From assembly GCF_001429245.1 (NCBI RefSeq), contig NZ_LMJE01000001.1, positions 1,421,564 through 1,485,563 on the forward strand: DNA of 64,000 bases. The letters run 5' to 3'. The stretch is from Rhizobium sp. Root274 (GTDB taxonomy: Bacteria; Pseudomonadota; Alphaproteobacteria; Rhizobiales; Rhizobiaceae). Under the pieces are notes generated by a model. It saw only the letters and a program-made list of their open reading frames with translations, had not been told where the DNA came from and ran no database searches. The translations under genes and the position numbers were made by a program. This document shows, one piece after another, positions 26,739-36,383 of this stretch (the stretch's first letter is position 1; the number at the start of each line of letters is the position of its first letter).

Positions 26739-27230
26739 TCAGAGGGCAGAGAACTTTCCCTGGCGAAGGGCGTTGCGCAGGCGATAGAGCATGGCAATGG
26801 GCCCGGGGAAGGGTTTGCGCAGGAATGCCACTTTGCGCACATAGTTGTCGATGCGCCAGGTTGCCCAGGTGCCGCCACGGAAATAGGCGATGTCGCCGGC
26901 CCGTAGCAGGCGCTCTTCGCCGTCTGCGTCGGTCACATGCACTTCGCCTTCCTGGATGACGACCGTTTCATCCCAGCCGAAGTACCAGCGGAATTCGCCG
27001 GCCGTGCAATCCCAGACGGCAGTAGAGCTTGCTTCATCAGCGCTGGTGGAGTGCTCGCCGATGCGGGCGAGCGGCGTGCCGCGGATGATCCATTCCGGAT
27101 TGATCGGGGCAGCCTTCAGCGCGAGGTGATCACCATGCGCGGCGACCATGGCAGCCGGGCTTTCGCTCCGGCGGCGTGGCGTTGCGAGCATCAGACCGGC
27201 CATGCCGGCCAGGAGCAGTTTCACAGGCAT
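26739..27230 (-). CDS. Cupin-domain protein (DUF861-like)
   Basis: The 163-aa protein carries a single small cupin near residues 65-125 with WDCTAGEFRWYFGWDETVVIQEGEV and DIAYFRGGTWATWRI, the Cupin_3 pattern found in ureidoglycine or sugar-modifying proteins and in many uncharacterised ones. The ATG at 27230 with GGGGAA upstream is preferred to the one 15 bases earlier. The first 20 residues are mildly hydrophobic but not a clean signal peptide. Function unknown. It is upstream of gshB with a 96-base gap. Confidence 0.75.
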   Translation of the reverse strand: MPVKLLLAGMAGLMLATPRRRSESPAAMVAAHGDHLALKAAPINPEWIIRGTPLARIGEHSTSADEASSTAVWDCTAGEFRWYFGWDETVVIQEGEVHVTDADGEERLLRAGDIAYFRGGTWATWRIDNYVRKVAFLRKPFPGPIAMLYRLRNALRQGKFSAL

Positions 27231-27325
27231 AAGGTTCCCCCACACAGCAAATCGGGGAGAAGCTTATCCAGAAGCCGCTAAAACCCGGTTTGTCAGATTG
27301 CTCAAATGCAATCTATCGGGAGCGC

Positions 27326-28438
<1,113 letters not shown>

Positions 28439-28452
28439 GTTGCGCTCCTCTC

Positions 28453-29295
28453 TCACTTGTCGGTTTCGGTGAGGCCCTTGATGAACCAGCTCTGGAACAC
28501 GACCACCACGATAACGGGGGGCAGCATGGCGAGCACGGCCATGGCAAAGGCTTCGTTGTAATCGGGGATCTGCGCGCCGACCCAGACCTGGAGGATCTGC
28601 TTGATGCCGCGCATCAGGGTGTAGAAGCTCTCGTCTGTCGTCATCAGCATGGGCCAGAGATACTGGTTCCAACCATAGACGAACATGATGATGAACACTG
28701 CGGCGATCATCGTGCGCGAGAGCGGCAGCAAGATATCGACGAAGAACTTGAAGGGGCCAGCATTGTCGATGCGGGCGGCCTCCAGCAGTTCGTCGGGCAC
28801 GGACTTGAAGAACTGCCGGAAAAAGAAGGTGCCGGTGGCCGAGGCCAGGAGCGGCAGGATTAGGCCCTGGTAGCTATTCAAGAGACCCAGATCGCTCATT
28901 ACCTTGTAAGACGGCATGATGCGCACTTCGAGCGGCAACAACAGCGTGGTGAAGATCAGCCAGAAGGCGAGCGTTGCAAAACGGAAGCGGAAATAGACGA
29001 TGGCATAGGCCGCCAGCATCGACAGCACGATCTTGCCGATGGCAAAGCCTAAGCCGAGGATCAGCGAGTTCATCGCCATGGTCAGGCCCGTGACCTGGCC
29101 GGTGAAACCACCGGACTTGAATAGAACCTTGTCATAGGTCGACGTGAAGTCATCACCGATCGACAGCATCAGACCATGGGTGTGGATTTCGGCAGCGGAG
29201 TGGGTCGAGGTGGTGAAGGCGACGACCAGCGGTCCAAGCATGAAGATCACGCCCGCGATCAGGATCAGATGGTCGAAGAATTTGGTGCGGTACAT
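28453..29295 (-). CDS. ugpE: ABC transporter permease UgpE
   Basis: The 280-aa membrane permease has six predicted helices. The EAA loop that docks the ATPase is visible as [24 protein letters not shown], in slightly extended form (about 174-197). The N-terminal periplasmic loop with [10 protein letters not shown] is as in UgpE relatives. It begins 10 bases after ugpA and is followed 14 bases later by ugpC, all in one operon. Confidence 0.9.
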   Translation of the reverse strand: MYRTKFFDHLILIAGVIFMLGPLVVAFTTSTHSAAEIHTHGLMLSIGDDFTSTYDKVLFKSGGFTGQVTGLTMAMNSLILGLGFAIGKIVLSMLAAYAIVYFRFRFATLAFWLIFTTLLLPLEVRIMPSYKVMSDLGLLNSYQGLILPLLASATGTFFFRQFFKSVPDELLEAARIDNAGPFKFFVDILLPLSRTMIAAVFIIMFVYGWNQYLWPMLMTTDESFYTLMRGIKQILQVWVGAQIPDYNEAFAMAVLAMLPPVIVVVVFQSWFIKGLTETDK

Positions 29296-29305
29296 GGCGC
29301 TCTCC

Positions 29306-30187
29306 TCAACCGTAATGGACGCGGCGTTCGATGAAACGGAACTGGATCATGGTAAGGACCAGGACGACCAACATCAGGATGACCGACTGGGCCGAAGACG
29401 AGCCGAGATCGTTGCCGCGGAAGCCATCGAGATAGACCTTGTAGACCAGCGTGATCGGGTTGTTGGCCGGCTTGTCCTTCACGATGACGTCGATGACGGC
29501 AAAGGTATCGAACAACGAATAGGTCATGTTGATGACCAGCAGGAAGAAGGCGGTCGGGGTGAGGAGCGGCAGGATCACCGTCCAGAAGCGCCGCGTGCCG
29601 GACTTGCAGTCGATGGCGGCTGCCTCGCGGATCGAGGCCGGGATGCCCTGCAGACCGGAGAGGAAGAAGATGAAGTTGTAGGGGATCTGGTTCCAGACCG
29701 CGACCGCGACCATGGCAAAGGCCGTGTCGAAATAGTTGAGGCCGACCTTCATGTCCCAGCCGAACAGGGCGGCGAATTTGACGAAGGGGCCGATATGCTG
29801 GTCGAAGAACATCATGCCGATCAGGCCGGCGACCGGCGGGGCGATGGCATAGACGACAATCAGCAGCGTCTTGTAGGCCGACTTGCCTCTGATCACCGCA
29901 TCAGCCTTTAGAGCGAGCAGGAGACCGAGCGACAAAGCGAGCGTGGTGACGATCAGGCTGTAGGCGACCGTGAAACCGGCAATCTTGCGGTACTCCGGCG
30001 AGGCGAGCGCATCCGAGTAATTGGCGAAACCGACAAAGCTCGAGCCGAAGCCGAAGGGATCCTCGATGTAGAAGGACGAGGTGATCGCCTGGGCGGAGGG
30101 CCAGTAGAAGAAGATCGATATGATCACGAACTGCGGCAGCAGGAACAGATAGGGCAGATATCGCGAATTGAACTGGACGCGCTTCAT
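29306..30187 (-). CDS. ugpA: ABC transporter permease UgpA
   Basis: The 293-aa permease has the typical N-terminal LPYLFLLPQFVIISIFFYWP helix and the EAA loop GIPASIREAAAIDCKSGTRR followed by FWTVILPLLTPT. It forms the channel with UgpE. The frame is open upstream through the palindromic element to 30442, but the ATG at 30187 starts the conserved protein. A 169-base gap holding a RIME-like element separates it from ugpB. Confidence 0.92.
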   Translation of the reverse strand: MKRVQFNSRYLPYLFLLPQFVIISIFFYWPSAQAITSSFYIEDPFGFGSSFVGFANYSDALASPEYRKIAGFTVAYSLIVTTLALSLGLLLALKADAVIRGKSAYKTLLIVVYAIAPPVAGLIGMMFFDQHIGPFVKFAALFGWDMKVGLNYFDTAFAMVAVAVWNQIPYNFIFFLSGLQGIPASIREAAAIDCKSGTRRFWTVILPLLTPTAFFLLVINMTYSLFDTFAVIDVIVKDKPANNPITLVYKVYLDGFRGNDLGSSSAQSVILMLVVLVLTMIQFRFIERRVHYG

Positions 30188-30231
30188 GGTGGTGTCTTTC
30201 GAGAAGAAGGGGCCTCCCGCATGGAACGGGA

Positions 30232-30340
30232 GCCCCTCATCCGCCTGCCGGCACCTTCTCCCCGCAAGCGGGGAGAAGGGCGATGCCGCAGCGTCTACAC
30301 ACCCTCTCCCGGCCTGCGGGGAGAGGGTGGGGTGAGGGGC
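30232..30340. repeat. RIME-like palindromic mosaic element between ugpB and ugpA
   Basis: This is a 109-base mosaic of nested inverted repeats. The outer arms are GCCCCTCA (30232-30239) and TGAGGGGC (30333-30340). Palindrome 1 is CCTTCTCCCCGC (30254-30265) with GCGGGGAGAAGG (30268-30279), a 12-bp perfect stem. Palindrome 2 is ACCCTCTCCC (30301-30310) with GGGAGAGGGT (30319-30328). Size and sequence style match the Rhizobium-specific intergenic mosaic elements. Its placement after the binding-protein gene would let it stabilise ugpB mRNA and lower downstream expression. Confidence 0.8.
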
Positions 30341-30356
30341 AATCGCCCGGGGATGA

Positions 30357-31655
30357 TCAGCCGGCCGTCTTGGCGAAGCGGGCGAGCAGCTCGTCGGCTT
30401 CCTTCTTGATGGTTTCCATGGCTTCCTTCGGGGTGGTTTCACCGGCGAAGATGCGGTTGTATTCCCGTTCCATCACCGAGCGGATCTGCGGGTAGAAGCC
30501 GAGGCGATAGCCCTTATCCCACTCGGCGCCCGGCAGCTGCAGCTGCTTGATGCCGATTTCAGCGGCGGGCTTCTCATTGTAGTAGCCTTCCGCCTTGGCC
30601 GCTTCATAGGCAGCATTGGTGATGGCGACGTAACCGGTGGCCTGGTGGTAGAACTTCTGGATCTCGGTCGAGGTCAGGAAGTTGAAGAAGGAGGCCGTGC
30701 ACTTGTTTTCTTCAGCCGACTTGCCCGACATGGCGAAGAGAGCAGCGCCGCCGATGAAGGAGTGGACGCCAGCACCTTCGATCGAGCCCCAATATGGCAG
30801 GAAGGTTGCCGAGAAGGGCATGGTCGCGGTCTTCTGCAGGCCGCCGAAGGAGCCGGACGAGCCGATCCAGAGAGCAGCCTTGCCTTCTTCGAAGACCTTC
30901 TGGTTGTCGTTCCAGGCCGCGCCGTAATAGCCGAACAGGCCCTGGTCGTACCAGGCCTTGAGCTTGTCATACATCATGACGTGGCGCTCGTCGGTGACGT
31001 TGATCGTGGTGTCGACGACGCTGTCATAACCGTTGTTGTTCGAGGCGAACTGGATGTTGTTGCGCGAGAAGAAATTCTCGGTGAACTGCCAGGTCAGCTG
31101 CGACTGGACGAGCGGGATGAAGCCGGCCTCTTTCAGCTTCGGGGCGATGGCTTCGAACTCTTCCCAGGTCTTGGGGGCTTCGACGCCGGCCTTCTTCAGG
31201 GCTTCGTCGTTGATGTACATGATCGGGGCCGAGGAGTTGAACGGCATGCCGACGAACTTGCCGTCCGAGTCGGCGTAGAAGTAGCGAACGCCTTCGATGA
31301 AGGCATTGCGGTCGAAGGCAAAGCCGTTGTCCTTGAGGAGGTCTTCAGCCGGAATGGTCGCGCCCTTGGAATTGATGATGGTCGCGGCACCTGCGTCGAA
31401 GACCTGCAGGATGTTCGGCTGCTCGCCAGAGCGGAAGGCGGCGATGCCGGCCGACAAGGCTTCTTCATAAGAGCCCTTGGAAACGGGCGTGATGGCGCAT
31501 TCGCTCTGGGCGGCGTTGAACTTCTGGGCGAGCTCGTTGATGACTTCGCCGTTGCGTCCACCCATGCCGTGCCACCAGGTGATGTTGGTCGCGGCAAGCG
31601 TCGTCGATGCGGTCATGGTCAGGGCCAGAGCGGCCAGGGAAATCTTCTTGATCAT
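30357..31655 (-). CDS. ugpB: Periplasmic sn-glycerol-3-phosphate-binding protein UgpB
   Basis: The 432-aa substrate-binding protein has a cleavable signal peptide (MIKKISLAALALTMTASTTLA, about 21 residues) and a UgpB-type mature start ATNITWWHGMGGRNGEVINEL. The segment YEEALSAGIAAFRSGEQPNI followed by LQVFDAGAAT matches the UgpB pattern rather than maltose-binding proteins. It is first in the operon, behind a PHO-box-like array. Identity as a glycerol-3-phosphate binder is inferred from these motifs and the array. Confidence 0.9.
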   Translation of the reverse strand: MIKKISLAALALTMTASTTLAATNITWWHGMGGRNGEVINELAQKFNAAQSECAITPVSKGSYEEALSAGIAAFRSGEQPNILQVFDAGAATIINSKGATIPAEDLLKDNGFAFDRNAFIEGVRYFYADSDGKFVGMPFNSSAPIMYINDEALKKAGVEAPKTWEEFEAIAPKLKEAGFIPLVQSQLTWQFTENFFSRNNIQFASNNNGYDSVVDTTINVTDERHVMMYDKLKAWYDQGLFGYYGAAWNDNQKVFEEGKAALWIGSSGSFGGLQKTATMPFSATFLPYWGSIEGAGVHSFIGGAALFAMSGKSAEENKCTASFFNFLTSTEIQKFYHQATGYVAITNAAYEAAKAEGYYNEKPAAEIGIKQLQLPGAEWDKGYRLGFYPQIRSVMEREYNRIFAGETTPKEAMETIKKEADELLARFAKTAG

Positions 31656-31709
31656 GGGACAGATCCTCTCCACCGGTTGTTGCGGTGAGGCCTGCATTAG
31701 GGCTGATCG

Positions 31710-31749
31710 ATGACAGCCACTTGAATGTTTCGTGACAGACCTGTCACAA
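31710..31749 (-). promoter_or_regulatory. PHO-box-like phased heptamer array upstream of ugpB
   Basis: On the minus strand, four heptamers start exactly 11 bases apart: TTGTGAC, CTGTCAC, CATTCAA and CTGTCAT (plus-strand positions 31743-31749, 31732-31738, 31721-31727, 31710-31716). Two closely match the PhoB half-site CTGTCAT and two are degenerate. The 11-base phase is that of PhoB direct repeats. The array ends 55 bases before the ugpB start and implies induction on phosphate starvation. Confidence 0.7.
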
Positions 31750-31790
31750 AAGACGGGTTTCGAGTTTTCCACAACGAAGCCGAAACGAAG

Positions 31791-32159
31791 CTAGAACGCA
31801 CCCGGCAGGTGCGTCGGCCAGCGCCATGGCCGCACCACGATGATATCATGGCGAAGTGACAGTTTTGTCGCGTCGGACTGCCTGGAAATCCAGTGATCTG
31901 CGGCATTGTGGATGCGCCGCTGGGCCTCCCAGCCGACGGCATCGACGCCGGATGAGACGGTCTTTCGCGCTTTCACTTCGACGAAAACGACGAGATCGCC
32001 ACGGCGGGCGATGATGTCGACTTCGCCTGCCCGGGTGCGGTAGCGGAAGGCGAGGATGCGATATCCCTTGAGAAGGAGCGCGACCGCTGCGCGATATTCC
32101 GACCAGCGGCCCAGCCTTTCGGCGCGGATGCGTTTTCGATCCGCGCCTTGCCGCTTCAT
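31791..32159 (-). CDS. yraN: YraN family (UPF0102) endonuclease-like protein
   Basis: The 122-aa protein has the restriction-endonuclease-like core GEVDIIARRGDLVVFVEVKAR (about 46-66), with the Glu/Asp/Lys pattern of the YraN family. Function is not established, though a role in nucleic-acid processing is suspected. Its ATG overlaps the rsmI stop by 3 bases, the standard rsmI-yraN coupling seen in many bacteria. Confidence 0.93.
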   Translation of the reverse strand: MKRQGADRKRIRAERLGRWSEYRAAVALLLKGYRILAFRYRTRAGEVDIIARRGDLVVFVEVKARKTVSSGVDAVGWEAQRRIHNAADHWISRQSDATKLSLRHDIIVVRPWRWPTHLPGAF

Positions 32160-33073
32160 GCGGCCCCCTTGAGTTCCAGCAGGCGCTGATAGAGGTCCTT
32201 GCGCGGCAGACCTGTCAGTTTGGCTGCTTCGGTAGCCGCCTTGGCGGTCGGCATGGTGCCGGCGAGTTCGGCGAGCAGACTGTCGACGTCGGCCGCATCT
32301 GGAGCGGCATCCGCCATCGGCGGGCCGATCACCAGCACCACCTCGCCCTTCACGGCTTTGTCAGCATAGATCGCCGCGAGGTCACCCAGCGTGCCCCGGC
32401 GGAATTCCTCGAAGGTCTTGGTCAGTTCGCGGCAGACGGCGGCCGGGCGGCTGGCATCGAGTTCCTCGGCGGCAGCGTTAAGCGTATCGCCGATACGGTG
32501 CGGGGATTCGAAGAAGATCAGCGTGGCCGGCACCTTGGCGAGTTCCTTCATACGTTCGCGTTTGGCCTTGTCCTTGGTCGGCAGGAAGCCGGCGAAGAGG
32601 AAGGCATCATTGGGCAGGCCGGAGCCGACAAGGGCGGCGAGCGGCGCAGACGCACCCGGGATCGGCACGACACGATGGCCGGCCTCGATCGCCAACTGAC
32701 CGAGACGATAACCGGGATCGGAGACGAGCGGTGTGCCGGCATCGGAGACCAGGGCCACCGATTTGCCGGCGTCCAGCGCGGCGAGAAGCCGGGCTCCCGC
32801 CTCGTCGGCATTGTATTCGTGATAGGCGTAAGGGCGATTTTCGATGCCGTAGCGATCGAGCAAAACGCGGGTGACGCGGGTGTCCTCGCAGGCGACCACG
32901 TCGGCGCCGGCCAGCGTCTCCAAAGCCCTCAGCGTGATGTCGCTCAGGTTGCCGATGGGGGTCGCGACCAAGTAAAGCGCCGGCTCCAGCGGGCGGGCGG
33001 GCACCAGTGTGTCGTTGAGGCGGTAGCGCTTGGCGGACGGCGCCTGCGCTTCGGATTTGTCATGATCTGTCAT
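32156..33073 (-). CDS. rsmI: 16S rRNA (cytidine(1402)-2'-O)-methyltransferase
   Basis: RsmI methylates the ribose of C1402 in the decoding centre. The 305-aa tetrapyrrole-methylase-fold enzyme has VATPIGNLSDITLRALE (about 37-53), the SAM motif SDAGTPLVSDPG, the catalytic region FFESPHRIGDT and CRELTKTFEE. A GTG at 33091 also fits the frame; the ATG at 33073 has GGAGG 11 bases upstream and is preferred. It is divergent from dnaN across a 222-base gap. Confidence 0.95.
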   Translation of the reverse strand: MTDHDKSEAQAPSAKRYRLNDTLVPARPLEPALYLVATPIGNLSDITLRALETLAGADVVACEDTRVTRVLLDRYGIENRPYAYHEYNADEAGARLLAALDAGKSVALVSDAGTPLVSDPGYRLGQLAIEAGHRVVPIPGASAPLAALVGSGLPNDAFLFAGFLPTKDKAKRERMKELAKVPATLIFFESPHRIGDTLNAAAEELDASRPAAVCRELTKTFEEFRRGTLGDLAAIYADKAVKGEVVLVIGPPMADAAPDAADVDSLLAELAGTMPTAKAATEAAKLTGLPRKDLYQRLLELKGAA

Positions 33074-33295
33074 GGCGTCTTTATCCTCCACGCCCCGATC
33101 TTCTACAAGGGCGCCCGGCCATAAACCATTCTGTCAGGCTCAGGTGTGCATGGGCGTGGAAAACCTTGGAGGCTCTTGCTTTTCCGGTTCGTTTCCTGCC
33201 ATTTTGCCCGTCCACATCGTCCGGCCCGGGCTTAAGGCCGGCCCTTCTTCCATCCGGGCCTCCGGATGACGACACGTCGAAAGCGGTAGCGTCTC

Positions 33296-34414
33296 ATGCG
33301 TATAACTCTTGAACGGTCCAATCTCCTCAAGTCGCTGAACCATGTGCATCGCGTGGTCGAGCGTCGCAACACGATCCCGATCCTGTCGAACGTCCTGTTG
33401 AAGGCCGAAGGGGCAGCGCTCGACATGAAGGCGACCGACCTCGATCTTGAGATCACCGAAAGCACGCCGGCGATGGTGGAGCAGGCCGGAGCCACGACAG
33501 TTCCCGCGCATCTGCTCTATGAAATCGTGCGCAAGCTGCCGGATGGATCGGAAGTCCTGCTCGCCACCACGCCTGACGGTGGCAGCATGACGGTCGCTTC
33601 GGGAAGGTCGAAATTCTCGCTGCAGTGCCTACCGCAGTCCGATTTCCCGGATCTCACCGCCGGAAGCTTCAGCCACAGCTTCAAGATGAAGGCGGCCGAC
33701 TTCAAGATGCTGATCGATCGCACCCAGTTCGCGATCTCGACTGAAGAGACCCGCTACTACCTGAACGGTATCTTCCTGCACACGATCGAAGCCTCCGGCG
33801 CCCTTAAGCTGCGCGCGGTTGCGACCGACGGTCACCGTTTGGCGCGCGCCGATGTCGATGCGCCCTCGGGGTCCGAGGGCATGCCGGGCATCATCATTCC
33901 GCGCAAGACGGTCGGCGAATTGCAGAAGCTGATCGACAATCCGGATCTGATCATCGGTATCGAGATCTCGGACTCGAAGATCCGCCTCTCCATCGGCTCG
34001 GTCGTTTTGACCTCCAAGCTGATCGACGGCACCTTCCCCGACTATCAGCGCGTCATTCCGCAGGCGAACGACAAGGAAATGCGCGTCGATTGCCAGACCT
34101 TCGCCCGTGCCGTCGACCGAGTCTCGACCATTTCGTCCGAGCGTGGCCGCGCCGTGAAGCTGGCGCTCTCCGATGGCCAGCTGCTGCTCACCGTCAACAA
34201 CCCGGATTCGGGAAGTGCGACGGAAGAAGTGGCTGTCGGCTACGAGAACGACGCGATGGAAATCGGCTTCAACGCCAAATATCTGCTGGATATCACCAGC
34301 CAGTTGTCTGGCGACGACGCCATCTTCCTTCTGGCCGATGCAGGCTCCCCGACGCTCATTCGCGACACGGCCGGCGTCGACGCCCTCTACGTCCTGATGC
34401 CGATGCGCGTATAA
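33296..34414 (+). CDS. dnaN: DNA polymerase III beta subunit (sliding clamp)
   Basis: The 372-aa protein is the ring-forming processivity clamp of the replicase. It shows the three-fold clamp architecture: RNTIPILSNVLLKAEG near the N-terminus, CLPQSDFPDL, ATDGHRLARADV (about 178-189), DGTFPDYQRVIP and the C-terminal YVLMPMRV that forms the partner-binding pocket. Here dnaN lies about 31 kb from dnaA, as in other rhizobia where the dnaA-dnaN-recF operon is broken. No strong ribosome binding site is visible before its ATG. Confidence 0.97.
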   Translation: MRITLERSNLLKSLNHVHRVVERRNTIPILSNVLLKAEGAALDMKATDLDLEITESTPAMVEQAGATTVPAHLLYEIVRKLPDGSEVLLATTPDGGSMTVASGRSKFSLQCLPQSDFPDLTAGSFSHSFKMKAADFKMLIDRTQFAISTEETRYYLNGIFLHTIEASGALKLRAVATDGHRLARADVDAPSGSEGMPGIIIPRKTVGELQKLIDNPDLIIGIEISDSKIRLSIGSVVLTSKLIDGTFPDYQRVIPQANDKEMRVDCQTFARAVDRVSTISSERGRAVKLALSDGQLLLTVNNPDSGSATEEVAVGYENDAMEIGFNAKYLLDITSQLSGDDAIFLLADAGSPTLIRDTAGVDALYVLMPMRV

Positions 34415-34519
34415 TTTTTCGCGGATTCTTCTCTCTCGGCGTCATCTGATCTTGTTTTTGCGACAATTCGCGCCAAAGTCGGCTTACGAGTTGAGTCACT
34501 GCGGTCAGGAACGGAGACA

Positions 34520-35116
34520 ATGATGGCACTGCGCTTGAAGGAACGGTTCGAAAAGAAGTTCGACGAAGAAATCCGCTTCTTTCGAGGAATGATGCAGGGG
34601 CCCAAGCAGGTCGGCGCCATCGTGCCGACCTCTTCCGTCACCGCCCGCAAGATGGCGAGCGTCATCGATACGGCCTCTGGCCTCCCCGTTCTTGAGCTCG
34701 GCCCGGGCACCGGCGTCATCACCAAGCAGATCCTCGCGCGCGGCGTGTCGCCGGAGAAGATCGTCTCGGTCGAATATTCGCGCGACTTCTATGAACGGCT
34801 GGTCGAGGATTATGTCGGGGTGAATTTCATTCATGGCGACGCCTTCGATCTGAAGACCTCGCTGGGTGCCTTAGCCGACCAGACCTTCGATTGCGTGATC
34901 TCTGCCGTTCCGATGCTGAGCTTCCCGATGGAAGCGCGCATCCAGCTGCTCGAAGACCTTCTGTCGCGCATTCCCGAAGGTCGCCCGGTGGTACAGATCA
35001 CCTATGGCCCGGTCTCACCCATCATCGCCAAGCCGGATCGTTACCACATCCAGCATTTCGACTTCATCGTGCGCAACATCCCGCCGGCGCAGCTGTGGAT
35101 CTACCGCCAGGCGTGA
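34520..35116 (+). CDS. pmtA: Phosphatidylethanolamine N-methyltransferase PmtA (Agrobacterium/Sinorhizobium type)
   Basis: PmtA methylates phosphatidylethanolamine three times with SAM to give phosphatidylcholine in the inner membrane. The 198-aa length and the N-terminal amphipathic region MMALRLKERFEKKFDEEIRF with GPKQVGAIVPTSSVTARKMA are those of rhizobial PmtA. The SAM motif is LELGPGTGVITKQIL (about 59-73), followed by the acidic VEYSRDF. The second ATG (34523) has better spacing to GGAG and is an equally good start. The gene is single, 105 bases after dnaN. Confidence 0.9.
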   Translation: MMALRLKERFEKKFDEEIRFFRGMMQGPKQVGAIVPTSSVTARKMASVIDTASGLPVLELGPGTGVITKQILARGVSPEKIVSVEYSRDFYERLVEDYVGVNFIHGDAFDLKTSLGALADQTFDCVISAVPMLSFPMEARIQLLEDLLSRIPEGRPVVQITYGPVSPIIAKPDRYHIQHFDFIVRNIPPAQLWIYRQA

Positions 35117-35232
35117 GCGACATTCTTCATATATGAACAGGGGATCACGGTCCGCCCTCCCTTGGTCGTGCTTGCGATTCAGTGCGTGTCGTGCGAGTTG
35201 ACGTCGGTCTCGATCTGGCAGGAGTCTTTGTC

Positions 35233-35937
35233 TTGAGCGCACGTCACCGTCTCATCGTCGGACTGGATGTTCCGACCGTCGCCGATGCGGAGGGCGTGGT
35301 CACCACGCTCGGAGACAGCATCTCCTTCTACAAGATCGGCTATCAGCTCGCCTTTGCCGGCGGGCTGGAATTTGCCCGCGACCTCGCCAAGGACGGCAAG
35401 CAGGTCTTTCTCGACATGAAATTGCTCGACATCGACAATACGGTTGCCTCGGCCGTCGAGAACATCGCCCGTATGGGCATGACGATGCTGACACTGCATG
35501 CCTATCCAAAGGCGATGAAGGCTGCCGTGGAAGCAGCCAAGGGCTCCGGTCTCTGCCTGCTCGGCGTCACGGTGCTCACTTCGATGGACGAGCAGGACCT
35601 AACCGATGCCGGTTATGAATATGATCCGCACACGCTGGTTTTGAAGCGCGCCGAACAGGCGCGCATCGCTGGCATGGGCGGGGTCGTCTGCTCGGCGGAG
35701 GAGGCAAGCGCCGTGCGCCAGATCCTTGGGCCGAAGATGGCGATCGTGACGCCTGGCATCCGCCCTGCCGGCGCCGATCATGGCGACCAGAAGAGGGTGA
35801 TGACGCCGGCGGACGCGATTGCGGCCGGCTCGAGCCACCTTGTCGTCGCTCGCCCGATCGTCAAGGCTGCCGATCCGAAGGCGGCCGCACTCGCCATTCT
35901 GGCCGAGATGGATGCAGCACTCGGCACGGCACACTAA
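35233..35937 (+). CDS. pyrF: Orotidine 5'-phosphate decarboxylase
   Basis: PyrF makes UMP from OMP in pyrimidine synthesis. The 234-aa TIM-barrel enzyme shows LIVGLDVPT (first strand), the catalytic Asp-Lys-Asp cluster in [11 protein letters not shown] (about 55-65) and the C-terminal phosphate site VVARPIVKA. The start is TTG at 35233 with AGGAG 9 bases upstream; the open frame upstream lacks a good site. A DUF1330 gene follows after 26 bases, probably in the same transcript. Confidence 0.94.
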   Translation: MSARHRLIVGLDVPTVADAEGVVTTLGDSISFYKIGYQLAFAGGLEFARDLAKDGKQVFLDMKLLDIDNTVASAVENIARMGMTMLTLHAYPKAMKAAVEAAKGSGLCLLGVTVLTSMDEQDLTDAGYEYDPHTLVLKRAEQARIAGMGGVVCSAEEASAVRQILGPKMAIVTPGIRPAGADHGDQKRVMTPADAIAAGSSHLVVARPIVKAADPKAAALAILAEMDAALGTAH

Positions 35938-35963
35938 ACAAAAAGCATTTCAGGGAGGACAGC

Positions 35964-36251
35964 ATGTCTAAGGGATATTGGATCGCACGCGTCGATATTC
36001 GCGATGCGGAGCGCTACAAGGATTATGTCGCAGCGGCAAAGCCGGCCTTCGAGAAATATGGTGCGACTTTCCTCGCCCGAGGCGGCGCCTATACCCAGCT
36101 GGAAGGCCAGGTGCGCGCCCGCAACGTGGTGATCGAGTTCCCGTCGCATCAGGCAGCGGTCGATTGCTACAACTCGCCCGAATACCAGATTGCCGCCAAG
36201 ATCCGCCAGGAAGTGGCCGATGCCGAGATGGTGGTCGTCGAGGGCGTCTGA
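35964..36251 (+). CDS. DUF1330 family protein
   Basis: The 95-aa protein has the compact dimeric ferredoxin-like fold expected of DUF1330: KGYWIARVDIRDAERYKDYV at the N-terminus, FLARGGAYTQLEG in the middle and ARNVVIEFPSHQAAVDCYNS near the C-terminus. Reaction unknown; related folds include antibiotic-biosynthesis monooxygenases. A good GGAGG site precedes the ATG, and it is probably co-transcribed with pyrF. Confidence 0.9.
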   Translation: MSKGYWIARVDIRDAERYKDYVAAAKPAFEKYGATFLARGGAYTQLEGQVRARNVVIEFPSHQAAVDCYNSPEYQIAAKIRQEVADAEMVVVEGV

Positions 36252-36383
36252 GCTCTTGCGCCTGAGGCTCTTTGTCCTGCCGGAACAGGCTGATCTGCCC
36301 TTTCCCCGGCCAAGCGATTCGGCTAAGAGGGGCGCTGATATCATATGCGCCGCGTGCGCCGCACCGTTCAGGGGAGCCCGTCC

